A DNA stretch of 64,000 bases. It comes from Pseudanabaena sp. FACHB-2040. GTDB lineage: Bacteria; Cyanobacteriota; Cyanobacteriia; Phormidesmidales; Phormidesmidaceae. This document shows positions 36,362 to 44,654 of this stretch, one piece after another. Where the stretch lies: positions 496,001 to 560,000 of the forward strand of contig NZ_JACJQO010000005.1 of the NCBI RefSeq assembly GCF_014696715.1, read 5' to 3'. Both the position numbers and the translations under genes were made by a program. Positions within the stretch are counted from its first letter, which is position 1, and each line of letters begins with the position of its first letter. The notes under the pieces are model-generated. The model saw nothing but the letters and a program-made list of their open reading frames with translations. It did no database searches and was not told the origin of the DNA.

Positions 36362-37174
36362 TTAGGGAACCTTAGCGGCGGCTGTGCCGAACCATTTTTC
36401 ATAGATCTGAGTGTAGGTGCCGTTTTCTACCAAGGTTTCTATGGCTTCGTTGAGGGTGGCGGTGTGGGGCGATTCTGGGGGCAGTGCGATGCCGTAGACC
36501 TGATAGGTCAAAGGTCGCTTCAGCAGGCGAACGGTGTCTAGATTTTGGGTTGCGATCGCATGTAAAACCGCAGGCTTATCGTGAATCACGGCATCAGCCC
36601 TGCCCTCAACCAAAGCTGCAATAGCTTCATCTGCCGTGCTGAAGGGGATAATTTTAGAGCCCATAATCTCAATAGCCTGACTGGCCCCTGCCGTATTGAG
36701 CTGCACCGCTAGGGTTTTGCCCTCAAGGTCAGCTTCAGAGGAGATAGCTTGCTCGTTCTGGCGCACCGCAATCACCAGCCCTGCGTCCAGGTAAGGATGG
36801 GAAAAATCGACGGCTTGCGATCGCTCTGGGGTAACAGAAATAGCGCTAATTGCGGCATCTAGCCTACCGTCTTGAAGTGCTGGGATAATTTCCTCAAAGG
36901 CCAGCGTTTCGATCTCAAACGTTTGCCCTGTCTGTTCACTAATAGCGGTCAACAGATCAATATCAAACCCCACTAGTTCACCCTGGGCATCCTTCATTTC
37001 AAAAGGCGGAAAAGGGGGGGCCGTGCCTACTTTCAAAGGCTTGTCCAAGTCAACTGGAGCGCTGTCTGCTGGTGGCGTCGTTGTGTTGCGGTTCACGCTA
37101 CAGGCCACCGCTAGAAATCCAACTCCTAAGCTCAAAGCAAATCGGCGCAACAGCTTTGAGCGAGTCACCTGCAT
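36362..37174 (-). CDS. Amino-acid ABC transporter substrate-binding lipoprotein
   Basis: A 270-residue solute-binding protein of the polar-amino-acid (GlnH/FliY) class. The N-terminus is a lipoprotein signal (LALSLGVGFLAVACS-like, Cys after LAVA). Motifs include FPPFEMKDAQGELVGFDID, DGRLDAAISAISVTPERSQA and DFSHPY, the usual ligand contacts. Permease and ATPase genes are not adjacent, so it is an orphan receptor or works with distant partners. Ligand unknown. Confidence 0.85.
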   Translation of the reverse strand: MQVTRSKLLRRFALSLGVGFLAVACSVNRNTTTPPADSAPVDLDKPLKVGTAPPFPPFEMKDAQGELVGFDIDLLTAISEQTGQTFEIETLAFEEIIPALQDGRLDAAISAISVTPERSQAVDFSHPYLDAGLVIAVRQNEQAISSEADLEGKTLAVQLNTAGASQAIEIMGSKIIPFSTADEAIAALVEGRADAVIHDKPAVLHAIATQNLDTVRLLKRPLTYQVYGIALPPESPHTATLNEAIETLVENGTYTQIYEKWFGTAAAKVP

Positions 37175-37327
37175 GTGTACTGGCCTTTCTACTAATGGTC
37201 ATGCCCTGAGGGGCATCCAAAATTCTGACACGAATAGGCAGCAATTGCTTCTGATAGGCTGCTCTTGAGGCTCGTCTGTAGCTGCGCTCAGCTAAAATCA
37301 ACCTGATCTAAGCAATTCTGTAGGGAC

Positions 37328-37954
37328 ATGGCGATTACCTGCGAGCATTTGATTGACGCCCATCCAACCGCCTGGCAGCAGGCCACTGTTCATCCTTTTT
37401 TGAGCGGCTGTCAGACCGGCACGATTCGCCCGGAGCAGTTTAATACCTGGTTGGTGCAGGACTATCTCTTTGTCAAGGAGTTTACCCGGATGCTGGCTCG
37501 GGTACTGGCAGCTGCCCCAGACACCAATCTCGACAGCCTGCTAAGCGGCCTTGGAGCCCTAAAGGATGAACTGCTCTGGTTTCAGGCCAAAGCCGCCGAG
37601 CGGCAGCTAGAGCTAAACACACCCCGTCAGGCCACCTGCCAGCAGTACTGCGAGTTTATGGCCAGCCTAGTAACAGTGCCCTATGCCGTTCAGGCAACGG
37701 CTCTTTGGGCCATTGAGTATGCTTACAATCAGGGCTGGCAACTGCCGGGGCCTATGCCCCAGCCCTACAGTGAATTTGCCGACCGCTGGGGCAATCTGGG
37801 CTTTACTGAATATGTCAAAATCTTGGCTCAGCAGGCTGATGTCGCGCTGGCAACAGCAACCCCAGAGGCGCAGCAGCAGGCCCAGGCAGCTTTTCTGCGG
37901 GTAGCCGCACTAGAGGCAGACTTTTGGCAAATGGCTTTCAACGCAGTTGTGTGA
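37328..37954 (+). CDS. tenA: TenA/thiaminase-II family protein
   Basis: A 208-residue all-helical protein (EHLIDAHPTAWQQATVHPFL; FNTWLVQDYLFVKEFTRML; WGNLGFTEYVKILAQQAD). The fold matches TenA. The catalytic Cys of TenA_C enzymes, usually in a C-rich region around 135, is not seen at the normal spot (VTVPYAVQATALWAIEYAYN); the sequence is closer to TenA_E types that may act on thiamin breakdown products or other substrates. It is directly followed by a GNAT gene after ten bases. Confidence 0.78.
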   Translation: MAITCEHLIDAHPTAWQQATVHPFLSGCQTGTIRPEQFNTWLVQDYLFVKEFTRMLARVLAAAPDTNLDSLLSGLGALKDELLWFQAKAAERQLELNTPRQATCQQYCEFMASLVTVPYAVQATALWAIEYAYNQGWQLPGPMPQPYSEFADRWGNLGFTEYVKILAQQADVALATATPEAQQQAQAAFLRVAALEADFWQMAFNAVV

Positions 37955-37964
37955 GGGAAACAGG

Positions 37965-38384
37965 ATGGATATCCGCTATGCCCGATCTGAAACCGAGTTG
38001 AGCCGCTGCTTTCCGGTGATGGTGCAACTTAGACCGCACCTGAGCCAGGCAGAATTTATCAACCGGGTTCTGCAGCAGCGACAGGAGGGCTATCAGCTGG
38101 TCTACGTTCAGGCGGAAGATGGGGTAAAAGCCGTAGCAGGCTTCCGGATTCAGAATCTGTTGGCCCACGGCCGCATTTTATATGTCGATGATTTGGTGAC
38201 CGATGCGAGCAGCCGCTCCCAAAGCTACGGCAAGCAGCTCATCACCTGGCTCCATGAGCAGGCCCAAGCCCAAGGCTGCAGCTCTTTGCAGCTAGACAGT
38301 GGCGTGCAGCGAGCCGATGCTCACCGCTTTTACTTCCGAGAAGGGCTGGTGATCACGTCGTTTCGCTTCGTTAAGCCCCTCTAG
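37965..38384 (+). CDS. GNAT-family N-acetyltransferase
   Basis: A 139-residue acetyltransferase from ATG 37965, preceded by AGGGAAACAGG. The acetyl-CoA site follows the GNAT pattern in LYVDDLVTDASSRSQSYGKQ (motif A; Q/R-x-x-G-x-[GA] weakened to RSQSYG), followed by SLQLDSGVQRADAHRFYFRE. It lies ten bases behind tenA, so the pair is probably co-transcribed. Substrate unknown. Confidence 0.78.
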   Translation: MDIRYARSETELSRCFPVMVQLRPHLSQAEFINRVLQQRQEGYQLVYVQAEDGVKAVAGFRIQNLLAHGRILYVDDLVTDASSRSQSYGKQLITWLHEQAQAQGCSSLQLDSGVQRADAHRFYFREGLVITSFRFVKPL

Positions 38385-38390
38385 ATCTGG

Positions 38391-39209
38391 TTAGAGGTTA
38401 GGAGGATTACCGCTGCGGTGGTGAGGCTCACTGTGGAGCACAAGAGAGTGCGGCTTTTCCAGCCCGTGGGCTTCCATGAGGGCCTGGTTGCCCATAACTT
38501 CTCTAGCGTTGCCATCGGCAATTACCCGGCCATCGTCGATGAGTAAAACGCGATCGCACACCTCCAGCACAAACTCTAAGTCGTGGGAGGAAATCAGCAG
38601 GGTTTCAGGAGCCTGCTGCAAAAAGTGGATCAGCCGTCGCCGAGTGCGCAGGTCGAGGCTAGCGGTGGGTTCGTCGTAGAGCAAAATGCGGGGCTTCATA
38701 GCGAGCAGACCTGCGATCGCAACCATCTGCTTCTCCCCCCCAGACAGATGGTGGGGAGGCCGGTTTGCCAACCGCTCTAGCCCTGTCAGCGCCAGCGCCT
38801 CCTGCACCCTCACTGCCACCTCCGCATCCTCTAAGCCCATGTTCTGCGGCCCAAAGGCAATATCATCGGCCACGGAGGCCGAAAAAAGCTGATCATCTGG
38901 GTCTTGAAACAGCAGGCCCACCTCAGGCCGAAACTGCCCTGGCTGCACCGGCTCGTCAAAGAGCCAAACGTTTCCCTCAGAAGGCGTCAAAACCCCGCAC
39001 AGCAGCATAAACAGCGTCGTTTTGCCACAGCCGTTATGGCCAATGATGCCTACCCGTTCCCCAGCGGCAATGTGCAGCGAGACGTTGTCTACCACCCTAG
39101 AACTGTCAGGGTAGGAAAAGCTAAGCGCCTCAGTCATAACGGCAAGCGGTTGCCCAGTCGTCGCTGCCGCCTCAGCAGCAGCCGTGGATGGCACAAAAGT
39201 TGAACTCAT
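38391..39209 (-). CDS. cbiO: Energy-coupling ATPase of the nickel/cobalt ECF transporter (CbiO/NikO)
   Basis: A 272-residue ABC ATPase. Walker A is GHNGCGKTT near 50, the Q-loop is LFQDPDDQLFSASV, the signature is LSGGEKQ, Walker B is ILLYDEPTASLD and the switch His is in ISSHDLEFVLE. It is typical of CbiO/NikO, last in an operon with CbiM- and CbiQ-type partners. It overlaps cbiQ by four bases. Cobalt against nickel cannot be decided from the ATPase. Confidence 0.93.
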   Translation of the reverse strand: MSSTFVPSTAAAEAAATTGQPLAVMTEALSFSYPDSSRVVDNVSLHIAAGERVGIIGHNGCGKTTLFMLLCGVLTPSEGNVWLFDEPVQPGQFRPEVGLLFQDPDDQLFSASVADDIAFGPQNMGLEDAEVAVRVQEALALTGLERLANRPPHHLSGGEKQMVAIAGLLAMKPRILLYDEPTASLDLRTRRRLIHFLQQAPETLLISSHDLEFVLEVCDRVLLIDDGRVIADGNAREVMGNQALMEAHGLEKPHSLVLHSEPHHRSGNPPNL

Positions 39210-40012
39210 AACCTCGACAGCGCCACCTCAGCAACCACAAAACCAACCGCTAGCGACAGGGTTGCCCCCGTCAAGGCCCAACCTACTTTATCAGGCAGCC
39301 GCTTTTGCCCTGCCCTGACTGTTTTGACTGGCTCCTGCGGCCTGCCATACCCACGTAGCCGCATAGCCTTATACACCCGCTCTGAGCGCTCGTAGCTCCG
39401 AATCAGCAGGGTACCGATCAGCGAGGCAAGCTGTTGCAGCACGCGCCGATCTAGCCGCAGCCGCCGCTGACGGGTCTGACCAAAGCCTCGCAGCTGCATC
39501 GCCTGCTGCATGATTGCCAAGGTATCGGCAATTTCGTAGAGATAGCGGTAAGACAGTAAGGTCATGTCAGTCAAAATCGCAGGCAACCCCAAGGAACGCA
39601 TGGCCTTAATCAGGGATAAAAACGGGGTAGTCCCTAACAAAATAAAGCCTAATGTCAAAATTGACAAAAATCGGCCCAGCACTAACCCCATAGTCTGCAG
39701 TCCTTCCTGCCGCACTGCTAGCCAGCCCCACTGCCACAAGACAGTCTCTCCCGACGCCAGTGGCAGCACTAGCACGACCGCCAGAATAAACATGCCTGGA
39801 TAGCGCAGCCGCTGACCTAGAAAGGAAATGGGCAGCTGCGATAGGCCATACAAAACTGCCGTGACCGCCAGCATAGGCACCAGCAGCGCCAGTTGCCGCA
39901 CCGCAGCAAAGGCAAACATGAGGGCAAAAAGGCCAATCAGCTTTTGCTGGGGCAGCCAACGGTGAATCGGCGATGCCAGCTGAATATAAGCCTCTTGATG
40001 CGTCAGGATCAC
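39206..40012 (-). CDS. cbiQ: Transmembrane coupling protein of the nickel/cobalt ECF transporter (CbiQ/NikQ)
   Basis: A 268-residue T-component with about five membrane spans. The C-terminal coupling helices have RGFGQTRQRRLRLDRR and SERVYKAMRLRGYGRP, the two Arg-rich motifs (A-R-G) that touch the ATPase. It lies between cbiM (four-base overlap) and cbiO (four-base overlap). Function: transmits ATP-driven movement to the metal-binding CbiM. Confidence 0.92.
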   Translation of the reverse strand: MILTHQEAYIQLASPIHRWLPQQKLIGLFALMFAFAAVRQLALLVPMLAVTAVLYGLSQLPISFLGQRLRYPGMFILAVVLVLPLASGETVLWQWGWLAVRQEGLQTMGLVLGRFLSILTLGFILLGTTPFLSLIKAMRSLGLPAILTDMTLLSYRYLYEIADTLAIMQQAMQLRGFGQTRQRRLRLDRRVLQQLASLIGTLLIRSYERSERVYKAMRLRGYGRPQEPVKTVRAGQKRLPDKVGWALTGATLSLAVGFVVAEVALSRL

Positions 40013-40665
40013 GATTTACCCACACCTTCTAGTAGCTCTGGCTTGACCCGCTGCAAAAACAGAACCAGCGTTGCCGTAAAGGCTCCTTCGATCACCATTA
40101 ATGGAATATGAGCAATCGAGAGGCCCACAATTGCTGTTTGCTCAGTCGTCGCATCAAACCCAGAGGGAATGGTTGTAATCACTAGAACAAAGAAGACCAA
40201 GGCTGCTAGCCCCAGACCCAATGCCCCGCCCAAAAAGGCAAACAGCCCCGTACCCCAGGTGCCTGGCAGGGAGCGGCCTAGAGAGTGGCGCAGCTGAAAG
40301 ATGTGGTAAGCCAGCAGCGCCGGAACCCCCATCATGGTCGCATTTACCCCCAGGGTTGTCAGTCCGCCGTGGCCGATAATCAAGGCCTGAAAAAACAGCC
40401 CGATCAAAATCGCTGGAAAGGCAAAGTAGCCCAGAACAACCCCCATCAACCCATTCAAGATCAGGTGAATGCTGGTAGGCGGAATGGGAATGTAGATGGA
40501 AGATCCGACGAAAAACGCCGCTGTTAGCAGCGACGCCTTGGGAATCTCTGCCGTTGGGTCGGATTTGCGGTTGATTTGGCGCAGGGAATACCAGGTGACT
40601 AGACTTGCGATCGCATAGCCCCCCGCACTAACTTGAACCGGCAAAATACCGTCGGGAATATGCAC
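40009..40665 (-). CDS. cbiM: Metal-binding S-component of the nickel/cobalt ECF transporter (CbiM/NikM)
   Basis: A 218-residue membrane protein beginning MHIPDGILPVQVSAGGYA; in CbiM/NikM the free N-terminus, the His2 and later conserved histidines form the Ni/Co site. A second His-rich part (TSIHLILNGLMGVVLG; IIGHGGLTTLGVNATMMGVP) agrees. Six to seven membrane spans. It follows the CbiN-position gene (overlapping by one base) and precedes cbiQ. Confidence 0.93.
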   Translation of the reverse strand: MHIPDGILPVQVSAGGYAIASLVTWYSLRQINRKSDPTAEIPKASLLTAAFFVGSSIYIPIPPTSIHLILNGLMGVVLGYFAFPAILIGLFFQALIIGHGGLTTLGVNATMMGVPALLAYHIFQLRHSLGRSLPGTWGTGLFAFLGGALGLGLAALVFFVLVITTIPSGFDATTEQTAIVGLSIAHIPLMVIEGAFTATLVLFLQRVKPELLEGVGKS

Positions 40666-41177
40666 TAACGCTTACCCCGCGAAAAGAACAGCGCCGTGCC
40701 AATAAAGCCCCAAATCACCGATCCCACCATGATCCCCTGCTGCACCGGCGAAGGCCCAGCGGTGGCGGCCTGAGGGCGAGCAGACATTGTCTCTGAGTTG
40801 GAGGTGGCCTCGCCGCCACCAGACCCAGACCCCTCAGCAGTGGTCGCTACGGAAGTGCCTTCAACCGGGATCGCGACGATGCCGCCGTGACCGGCTTGGC
40901 GCACAGACACTTCCCAAGTGCCGGGCAGCGACGCATCAGGCGAAAACAAAAACCTCCCCTGCGCGTCGGTTGTGCCCTCAGCCCAAGGTTCCGACGGGCT
41001 CTCGGGAGAATACACCAAAACCTGAGCATCGGCCATCGGCTCCCCATTGTCGAAGGTAGCCTCCACCGCAATGCTGTTGGCGGGCTGGTAGTTAAGCACG
41101 ACTCCGTGCGCCAGGGCAGGGGCAGCCCCCGCTGCTGCCCCAATACATCCCAAAATGATTGGTATTACACGTCTCAT
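40665..41177 (-). CDS. Secreted Ig-like accessory protein of the nickel/cobalt transporter (NikL/CbiN position)
   Basis: A 170-residue protein with a signal peptide ending APALAHGVVLNY, so the mature protein begins with His-Gly and can contribute a metal ligand. An Ig-like/carboxypeptidase-regulatory fold follows (VEATFDNGEPMADAQVLVYS; GRFLFSPDASLPGTWEVSVR). A low-complexity linker and a C-terminal membrane anchor (MVGSVIWGFIGTALFFSRGKR) complete it. NikL-like proteins of nickel ECF systems have this design. It overlaps its neighbours by one to four bases. Confidence 0.78.
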   Translation of the reverse strand: MRRVIPIILGCIGAAAGAAPALAHGVVLNYQPANSIAVEATFDNGEPMADAQVLVYSPESPSEPWAEGTTDAQGRFLFSPDASLPGTWEVSVRQAGHGGIVAIPVEGTSVATTAEGSGSGGGEATSNSETMSARPQAATAGPSPVQQGIMVGSVIWGFIGTALFFSRGKR

Positions 41178-42046
41178 GCAGTCAAATTCGTCTCTTCGCA
41201 GTGGCCCTCGCCGACATGGCCGAGGCTGGGCAGGATTTCTAGAAGCTTCTGGTAATCAGCAGGGGCAAGACGTTCGCTAAGCTGCTGACTATTTGCCTCA
41301 ACCCGACCCCCTTCAGCCAGCGCCGCAAGGGGATCAAAGCCCAAAGCGCCTGTATTAATTTCGTCGTCAGCAGGGGCTTCGCCATCGCCAAAGAGGTGGT
41401 CGAAATGGAAGGTTGCCTCCAAGTCAGCCTCATCATCGCCGCTTAGAATGCCTTTGCGCTGATCCCCAACGAAGTCGCCGCAGGTAAACGCTAGCTCCTC
41501 AGACAGTCTCAAGACAAAGGGCAGGGTTTGCCCATCGCGAGTTGCCGTACCCTGCAGCACTATGGAATAGCCCTCGGCTGGACCTTCAGGGGCCGCGACC
41601 ATCTCCCACGATAGGGCATTGTAGCGACCCTCGGGCGCTTTGACCTCGGCAACCATGACCGGATCTGCAGCCTCATCCCCCTCAGCCAAATCCACCGTAA
41701 TTGGCTCCGACACCGAAACGGTCTCCTGAGCATTGATTTCTTGGGTAGCTTGCGGATCAAACGGCGGATCGGTTTGGTAGGCAGTAACGTTGGCCAGCGT
41801 CACATAGACGTTGTCAAATTCCATTTCCCACCCATCACTGGTGGTGAACCCTTGGCGCACAAAGTCCTCACCATTGGCTCGAACGACTAGAGTTCCTTCC
41901 CCTGCAGTTCCAGATGCCGCTATCTGAGGATCTGGGCTAGCAGTATCGGTAGCCGTGGGCGAATCACCGCCACAGGCCTGTAGCGTCAGGGGCAGCAGGA
42001 CTGCCAACAGTCCTGCCCTAGCCAGTCTGATCACCGTTTCTTGCAT
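41174..42046 (-). CDS. Lipoprotein heading the nickel/cobalt transporter operon (MbnP/DUF4382-like)
   Basis: A 290-residue lipoprotein. The signal ends at LQAC, giving a diacylated Cys. The mature part is an all-beta, acidic protein (LVVRANGEDFVRQGFTTSDG; MEFDNVYVTLANVTAYQTDP) with several Asp/Glu and a late stretch rich in His and Asp (ATFHFDHLFGDGE), a plausible metal site. It overlaps the next gene by four bases and so is translated with the CbiMQO-type genes. I recall similar genes beside cyanobacterial cbiM; the family name is uncertain. Possible role: periplasmic metal capture. Confidence 0.7.
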   Translation of the reverse strand: MQETVIRLARAGLLAVLLPLTLQACGGDSPTATDTASPDPQIAASGTAGEGTLVVRANGEDFVRQGFTTSDGWEMEFDNVYVTLANVTAYQTDPPFDPQATQEINAQETVSVSEPITVDLAEGDEAADPVMVAEVKAPEGRYNALSWEMVAAPEGPAEGYSIVLQGTATRDGQTLPFVLRLSEELAFTCGDFVGDQRKGILSGDDEADLEATFHFDHLFGDGEAPADDEINTGALGFDPLAALAEGGRVEANSQQLSERLAPADYQKLLEILPSLGHVGEGHCEETNLTA

Positions 42047-42073
42047 CGTGTCCTCTAAAGAAACTATGGGGGC

Positions 42074-42176
42074 TTGCCTAACTTACTGGCTCGCTTGGAT
42101 TGAAGCTACTTAGCTTAAATCAGTTAACCGCTACGGCTTTAGCTGTTCAATGCCCTAGGGGGGGACGGTTAGGCAA
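42074..42176 (-). promoter_or_regulatory. Candidate structured leader of the nickel/cobalt operon
   Basis: A 9-bp closing stem TTGCCTAAC (42074-42082) and GTTAGGCAA (42168-42176) brackets about 85 bases with small internal hairpins (AAGCT...AGCTT, CCG...CGG). It ends about 27 bases before the operon ATG and next to its GAGG. I found no cobalamin-riboswitch box. Could be chance. Confidence 0.3.
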
Positions 42177-42348
42177 ATTTCGTCATTTTTCAAGATTTAC
42201 GAATAAGCTTAGAAGCCTTGGAATTTCAGCGATAGGGTGTCTCACAAGGGGCAATACCCTGCCTTCGGATAGATTTTTAGGTTAACGCAGCTAGAAGGGC
42301 TAGTTTTCATAAAATAGAAAGGCTACAAGCCCCTTTGGAGGTGTTGAC
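42177..42348. other. Spacer before the esterase gene
   Basis: AT-rich, with no ORF. It ends in TTGGAGG, the ribosome-binding site of the 42349 TTG start. Promoter location for the divergent operon probably lies here. Confidence 0.4.
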
Positions 42349-43020
42349 TTGACGCTTAAGGTACTGTCTTTGGGGGCTGAGGTAGGGGAGGCAGATTGGC
42401 TGCTAGTGGCACTGCATGGTTGGGGAGCCAATGCTGAAGACTTAGCCAGTCTAGCCCCGTACCTGCAGCTCTCAGGGTTTCAAATGCTGTTTCCCAATGC
42501 CCCCTTTCCCCATCCTCAAGTGCCGTTGGGCCGTATGTGGTATGGGTTTCCCTACAGCTATGACTTTCGCCGCCCCTACGATTTTGCAGAGCAGGCAGAT
42601 TTTCAGGAAAGTCGTCGGCTGCTGCAGGACTGGCTGAACTCATTGGCAGATAGCACTGGAATTCCGCTTAGCCGCACGATCTTAGCCGGGTTTTCCCAAG
42701 GTGGGGCAATGGCGCTAGATGTGGGCAGTGCGCTACCGCTGGCAGGACAGATGATCTTAAGCGGCTATCTTCATGCTCCCTTAGAAGCCTCAGTTAGCAA
42801 CCGCCCTGTGCTGCTGGTGCATGGTCGGGTTGACCCGATTGTGCCGCTACCCAAAGCTCATCAAGCTAAGGCTGCATTAGAAGCGCAGGGAATCACTGTG
42901 CAATATCACGAGATGGCTATGGGGCATGAAATCTTACCCGACGTTATCCGGCTTATGACTGTCTTTTGCGAAGATTTGCGGCAAGGGCAGAGTGGAGTGA
43001 CTGCTAAATTATTAGGATAA
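42349..43020 (+). CDS. Alpha/beta-hydrolase, phospholipase/carboxylesterase family
   Basis: A 223-residue serine hydrolase starting at TTG (42349) with GGAGG seven bases upstream. The nucleophile elbow is AGFSQGGAMAL (Ser), the acid is in VHGRVDPIVP and the His in MGHEI. HGWGANAEDLASLAPYLQ near the start makes the oxyanion region. This is the acyl-protein-thioesterase/lysophospholipase family. Substrate not known. Stop is 75 bases ahead of the DUF2555 gene. Confidence 0.88.
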   Translation: MTLKVLSLGAEVGEADWLLVALHGWGANAEDLASLAPYLQLSGFQMLFPNAPFPHPQVPLGRMWYGFPYSYDFRRPYDFAEQADFQESRRLLQDWLNSLADSTGIPLSRTILAGFSQGGAMALDVGSALPLAGQMILSGYLHAPLEASVSNRPVLLVHGRVDPIVPLPKAHQAKAALEAQGITVQYHEMAMGHEILPDVIRLMTVFCEDLRQGQSGVTAKLLG

Positions 43021-43095
43021 AGGGGTTGATCCGTCTTTGAGCAGCCAAAAGCTGGCGTCTCTAGATGGACGGAGTCCACAACGGGGGGAAAGACT

Positions 43096-43308
43096 ATGGC
43101 GACTATTCATGTGTCTCAGCAGGAAGTTTCTGCGATGACGCCCGAAACGGTGGCTGAACTGGCTAGCCGGTTGGAGCAAGATGCCTATGACAATGCCTTT
43201 GAAGGGCTCAATGATTGGCATTTGCTGCGCGCGATCGCATTTCAGCGACCCGAACTGGTTAAGTCTTACGTGTATCTGCTCGACATTGAACCCTTTGATG
43301 AAGAGTAA
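43096..43308 (+). CDS. DUF2555 small protein
   Basis: A 70-residue acidic helical protein starting MATIHVSQQEVSAMTPETVA, with LEQDAYDNAFEGLNDWHLLR and RPELVKSYVYLLDIEPFDEE. This is the cyanobacteria-specific DUF2555 family, function unknown. It is 12 bases ahead of coaBC, so the two are probably co-transcribed. Confidence 0.82.
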   Translation: MATIHVSQQEVSAMTPETVAELASRLEQDAYDNAFEGLNDWHLLRAIAFQRPELVKSYVYLLDIEPFDEE

Positions 43309-43320
43309 GCAACCGTAGGC

Positions 43321-44550
43321 TTGAGCCAGAAACAGCGGGTTCTGATTGGCATGGGTGGGGGCATCGCAGCCTACAAGGTCTGTGATGCCATTTCTGCGTT
43401 GGCAAAATCGGGAACTGAGGTGCGCGTTTTGCTGACTGAGCGGGCGCAGCAGTTTGTTACGCCTTTAACCGTGGCAACGCTAGCCCGCCACCCTGCCTAT
43501 ACTGACGCGGATTTTTGGAATGCAAGTCAAGGTCGCCCGCTGCACATTGAGCTGGGCGAGTGGGCTGACGTGTTTTTAATCGCCCCGCTCACGGCGAATA
43601 CTCTGGCGAAACTGACCCACGGCTTTGCTGACAACCTGCTGACCAATACCGTACTGGCCTCGACCTGCCCTATCCTGCTGGCCCCAGCCATGAATACTGA
43701 CATGTGGCAACAGCAGGCAGTGCAGGAGAACTGGCAGAGAATTTTGACCTTTTCCCGCTATCACAGCGTGGGGCCGGGGGAGGGAGTGCTGGCTTGCGAT
43801 CGCATCGGCACCGGACGCATGGCCGAACCTGCAGACATTCTGGCTCACCTCAAATCGCTGCTGCACACGGGCGGCAACCGGGATCTGGCTGGGCAAACCG
43901 TTCTGATCAGCTCAGGCAGCACCCGCGAACACCTCGACCCAGTCCGCTTTATCGGTAACCCCTCGACCGGCAAGATGGGCCTGGCTCTAGCCCAGGCGGC
44001 GCTGCATCGAGGCGCACAGGTAACCCTGGTGCATGGACCGATGGAGGAGAGTTTGCGATCGCGGCTGCTGGGAATTCAAGCTATTCCCGTCACCACTGCT
44101 GCCCAGATGCAGCAGGCAATGCTCTCGGCCCTACCCCAGGCCGACTGGATCTTTATGGCAGCGGCAGTGGCCGACGTTAAACCTGCGGTGCAGGCAGAAA
44201 CTAAGCTAGCAAAGCAAGACTTGCCAGAGTCCCTACCTTTAGAGCAAGTGCCGGATATCGTGGCGACCCTAGCCCAAAGACGAACACCTCAGCAGCACCT
44301 AATTGGCTTTGCCGCGCAAACTGGAGACATCATTCCCCCTGCTCTAGATAAGCTCAAGCGTAAGGGGCTAGATGCGATTGTGGCGAACCCGGTAGACCAG
44401 CCCGGCAGTGGCTTTGGGACGGATACTAATCAGGCGGTGGTGCTGCAAAAAGGGGGGAGGGAAGATGCGATTGCTCCCTGCTCTAAGCTGGAAATGGCTC
44501 ACCGCATTTTGGATATCCTCTTGAGCAAGCCTTGTAGGCTGCTGCAATAA
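43321..44550 (+). CDS. coaBC: Bifunctional phosphopantothenoylcysteine decarboxylase/synthetase
   Basis: A 409-residue bifunctional enzyme of coenzyme A synthesis starting at TTG immediately after the DUF2555 gene. The N-terminal flavoprotein (CoaC) has [15 protein letters not shown], the His in [11 protein letters not shown] and PAMNTDMW. The C-terminal synthetase (CoaB) begins near 190 with [20 protein letters not shown], has [10 protein letters not shown] and [16 protein letters not shown]. It decarboxylates and forms 4-phosphopantothenoylcysteine. Length is standard. Confidence 0.95.
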   Translation: MSQKQRVLIGMGGGIAAYKVCDAISALAKSGTEVRVLLTERAQQFVTPLTVATLARHPAYTDADFWNASQGRPLHIELGEWADVFLIAPLTANTLAKLTHGFADNLLTNTVLASTCPILLAPAMNTDMWQQQAVQENWQRILTFSRYHSVGPGEGVLACDRIGTGRMAEPADILAHLKSLLHTGGNRDLAGQTVLISSGSTREHLDPVRFIGNPSTGKMGLALAQAALHRGAQVTLVHGPMEESLRSRLLGIQAIPVTTAAQMQQAMLSALPQADWIFMAAAVADVKPAVQAETKLAKQDLPESLPLEQVPDIVATLAQRRTPQQHLIGFAAQTGDIIPPALDKLKRKGLDAIVANPVDQPGSGFGTDTNQAVVLQKGGREDAIAPCSKLEMAHRILDILLSKPCRLLQ

Positions 44551-44654
44551 GTGGGTTGTCCCACTCTTCGTCCAGGCTGTAACTGTATTCATCTGGAATG
44601 GCTAGACGTAGAGTTGAAGCTTGTCTATAAGCTCTAGGAACAACTGCAAATCTT

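Noticed and set aside
42047-42348. Cobalamin riboswitch before the nickel/cobalt operon
   Set aside because: The conserved GCCACTG-type and B12-box sequences were not found on the minus strand.
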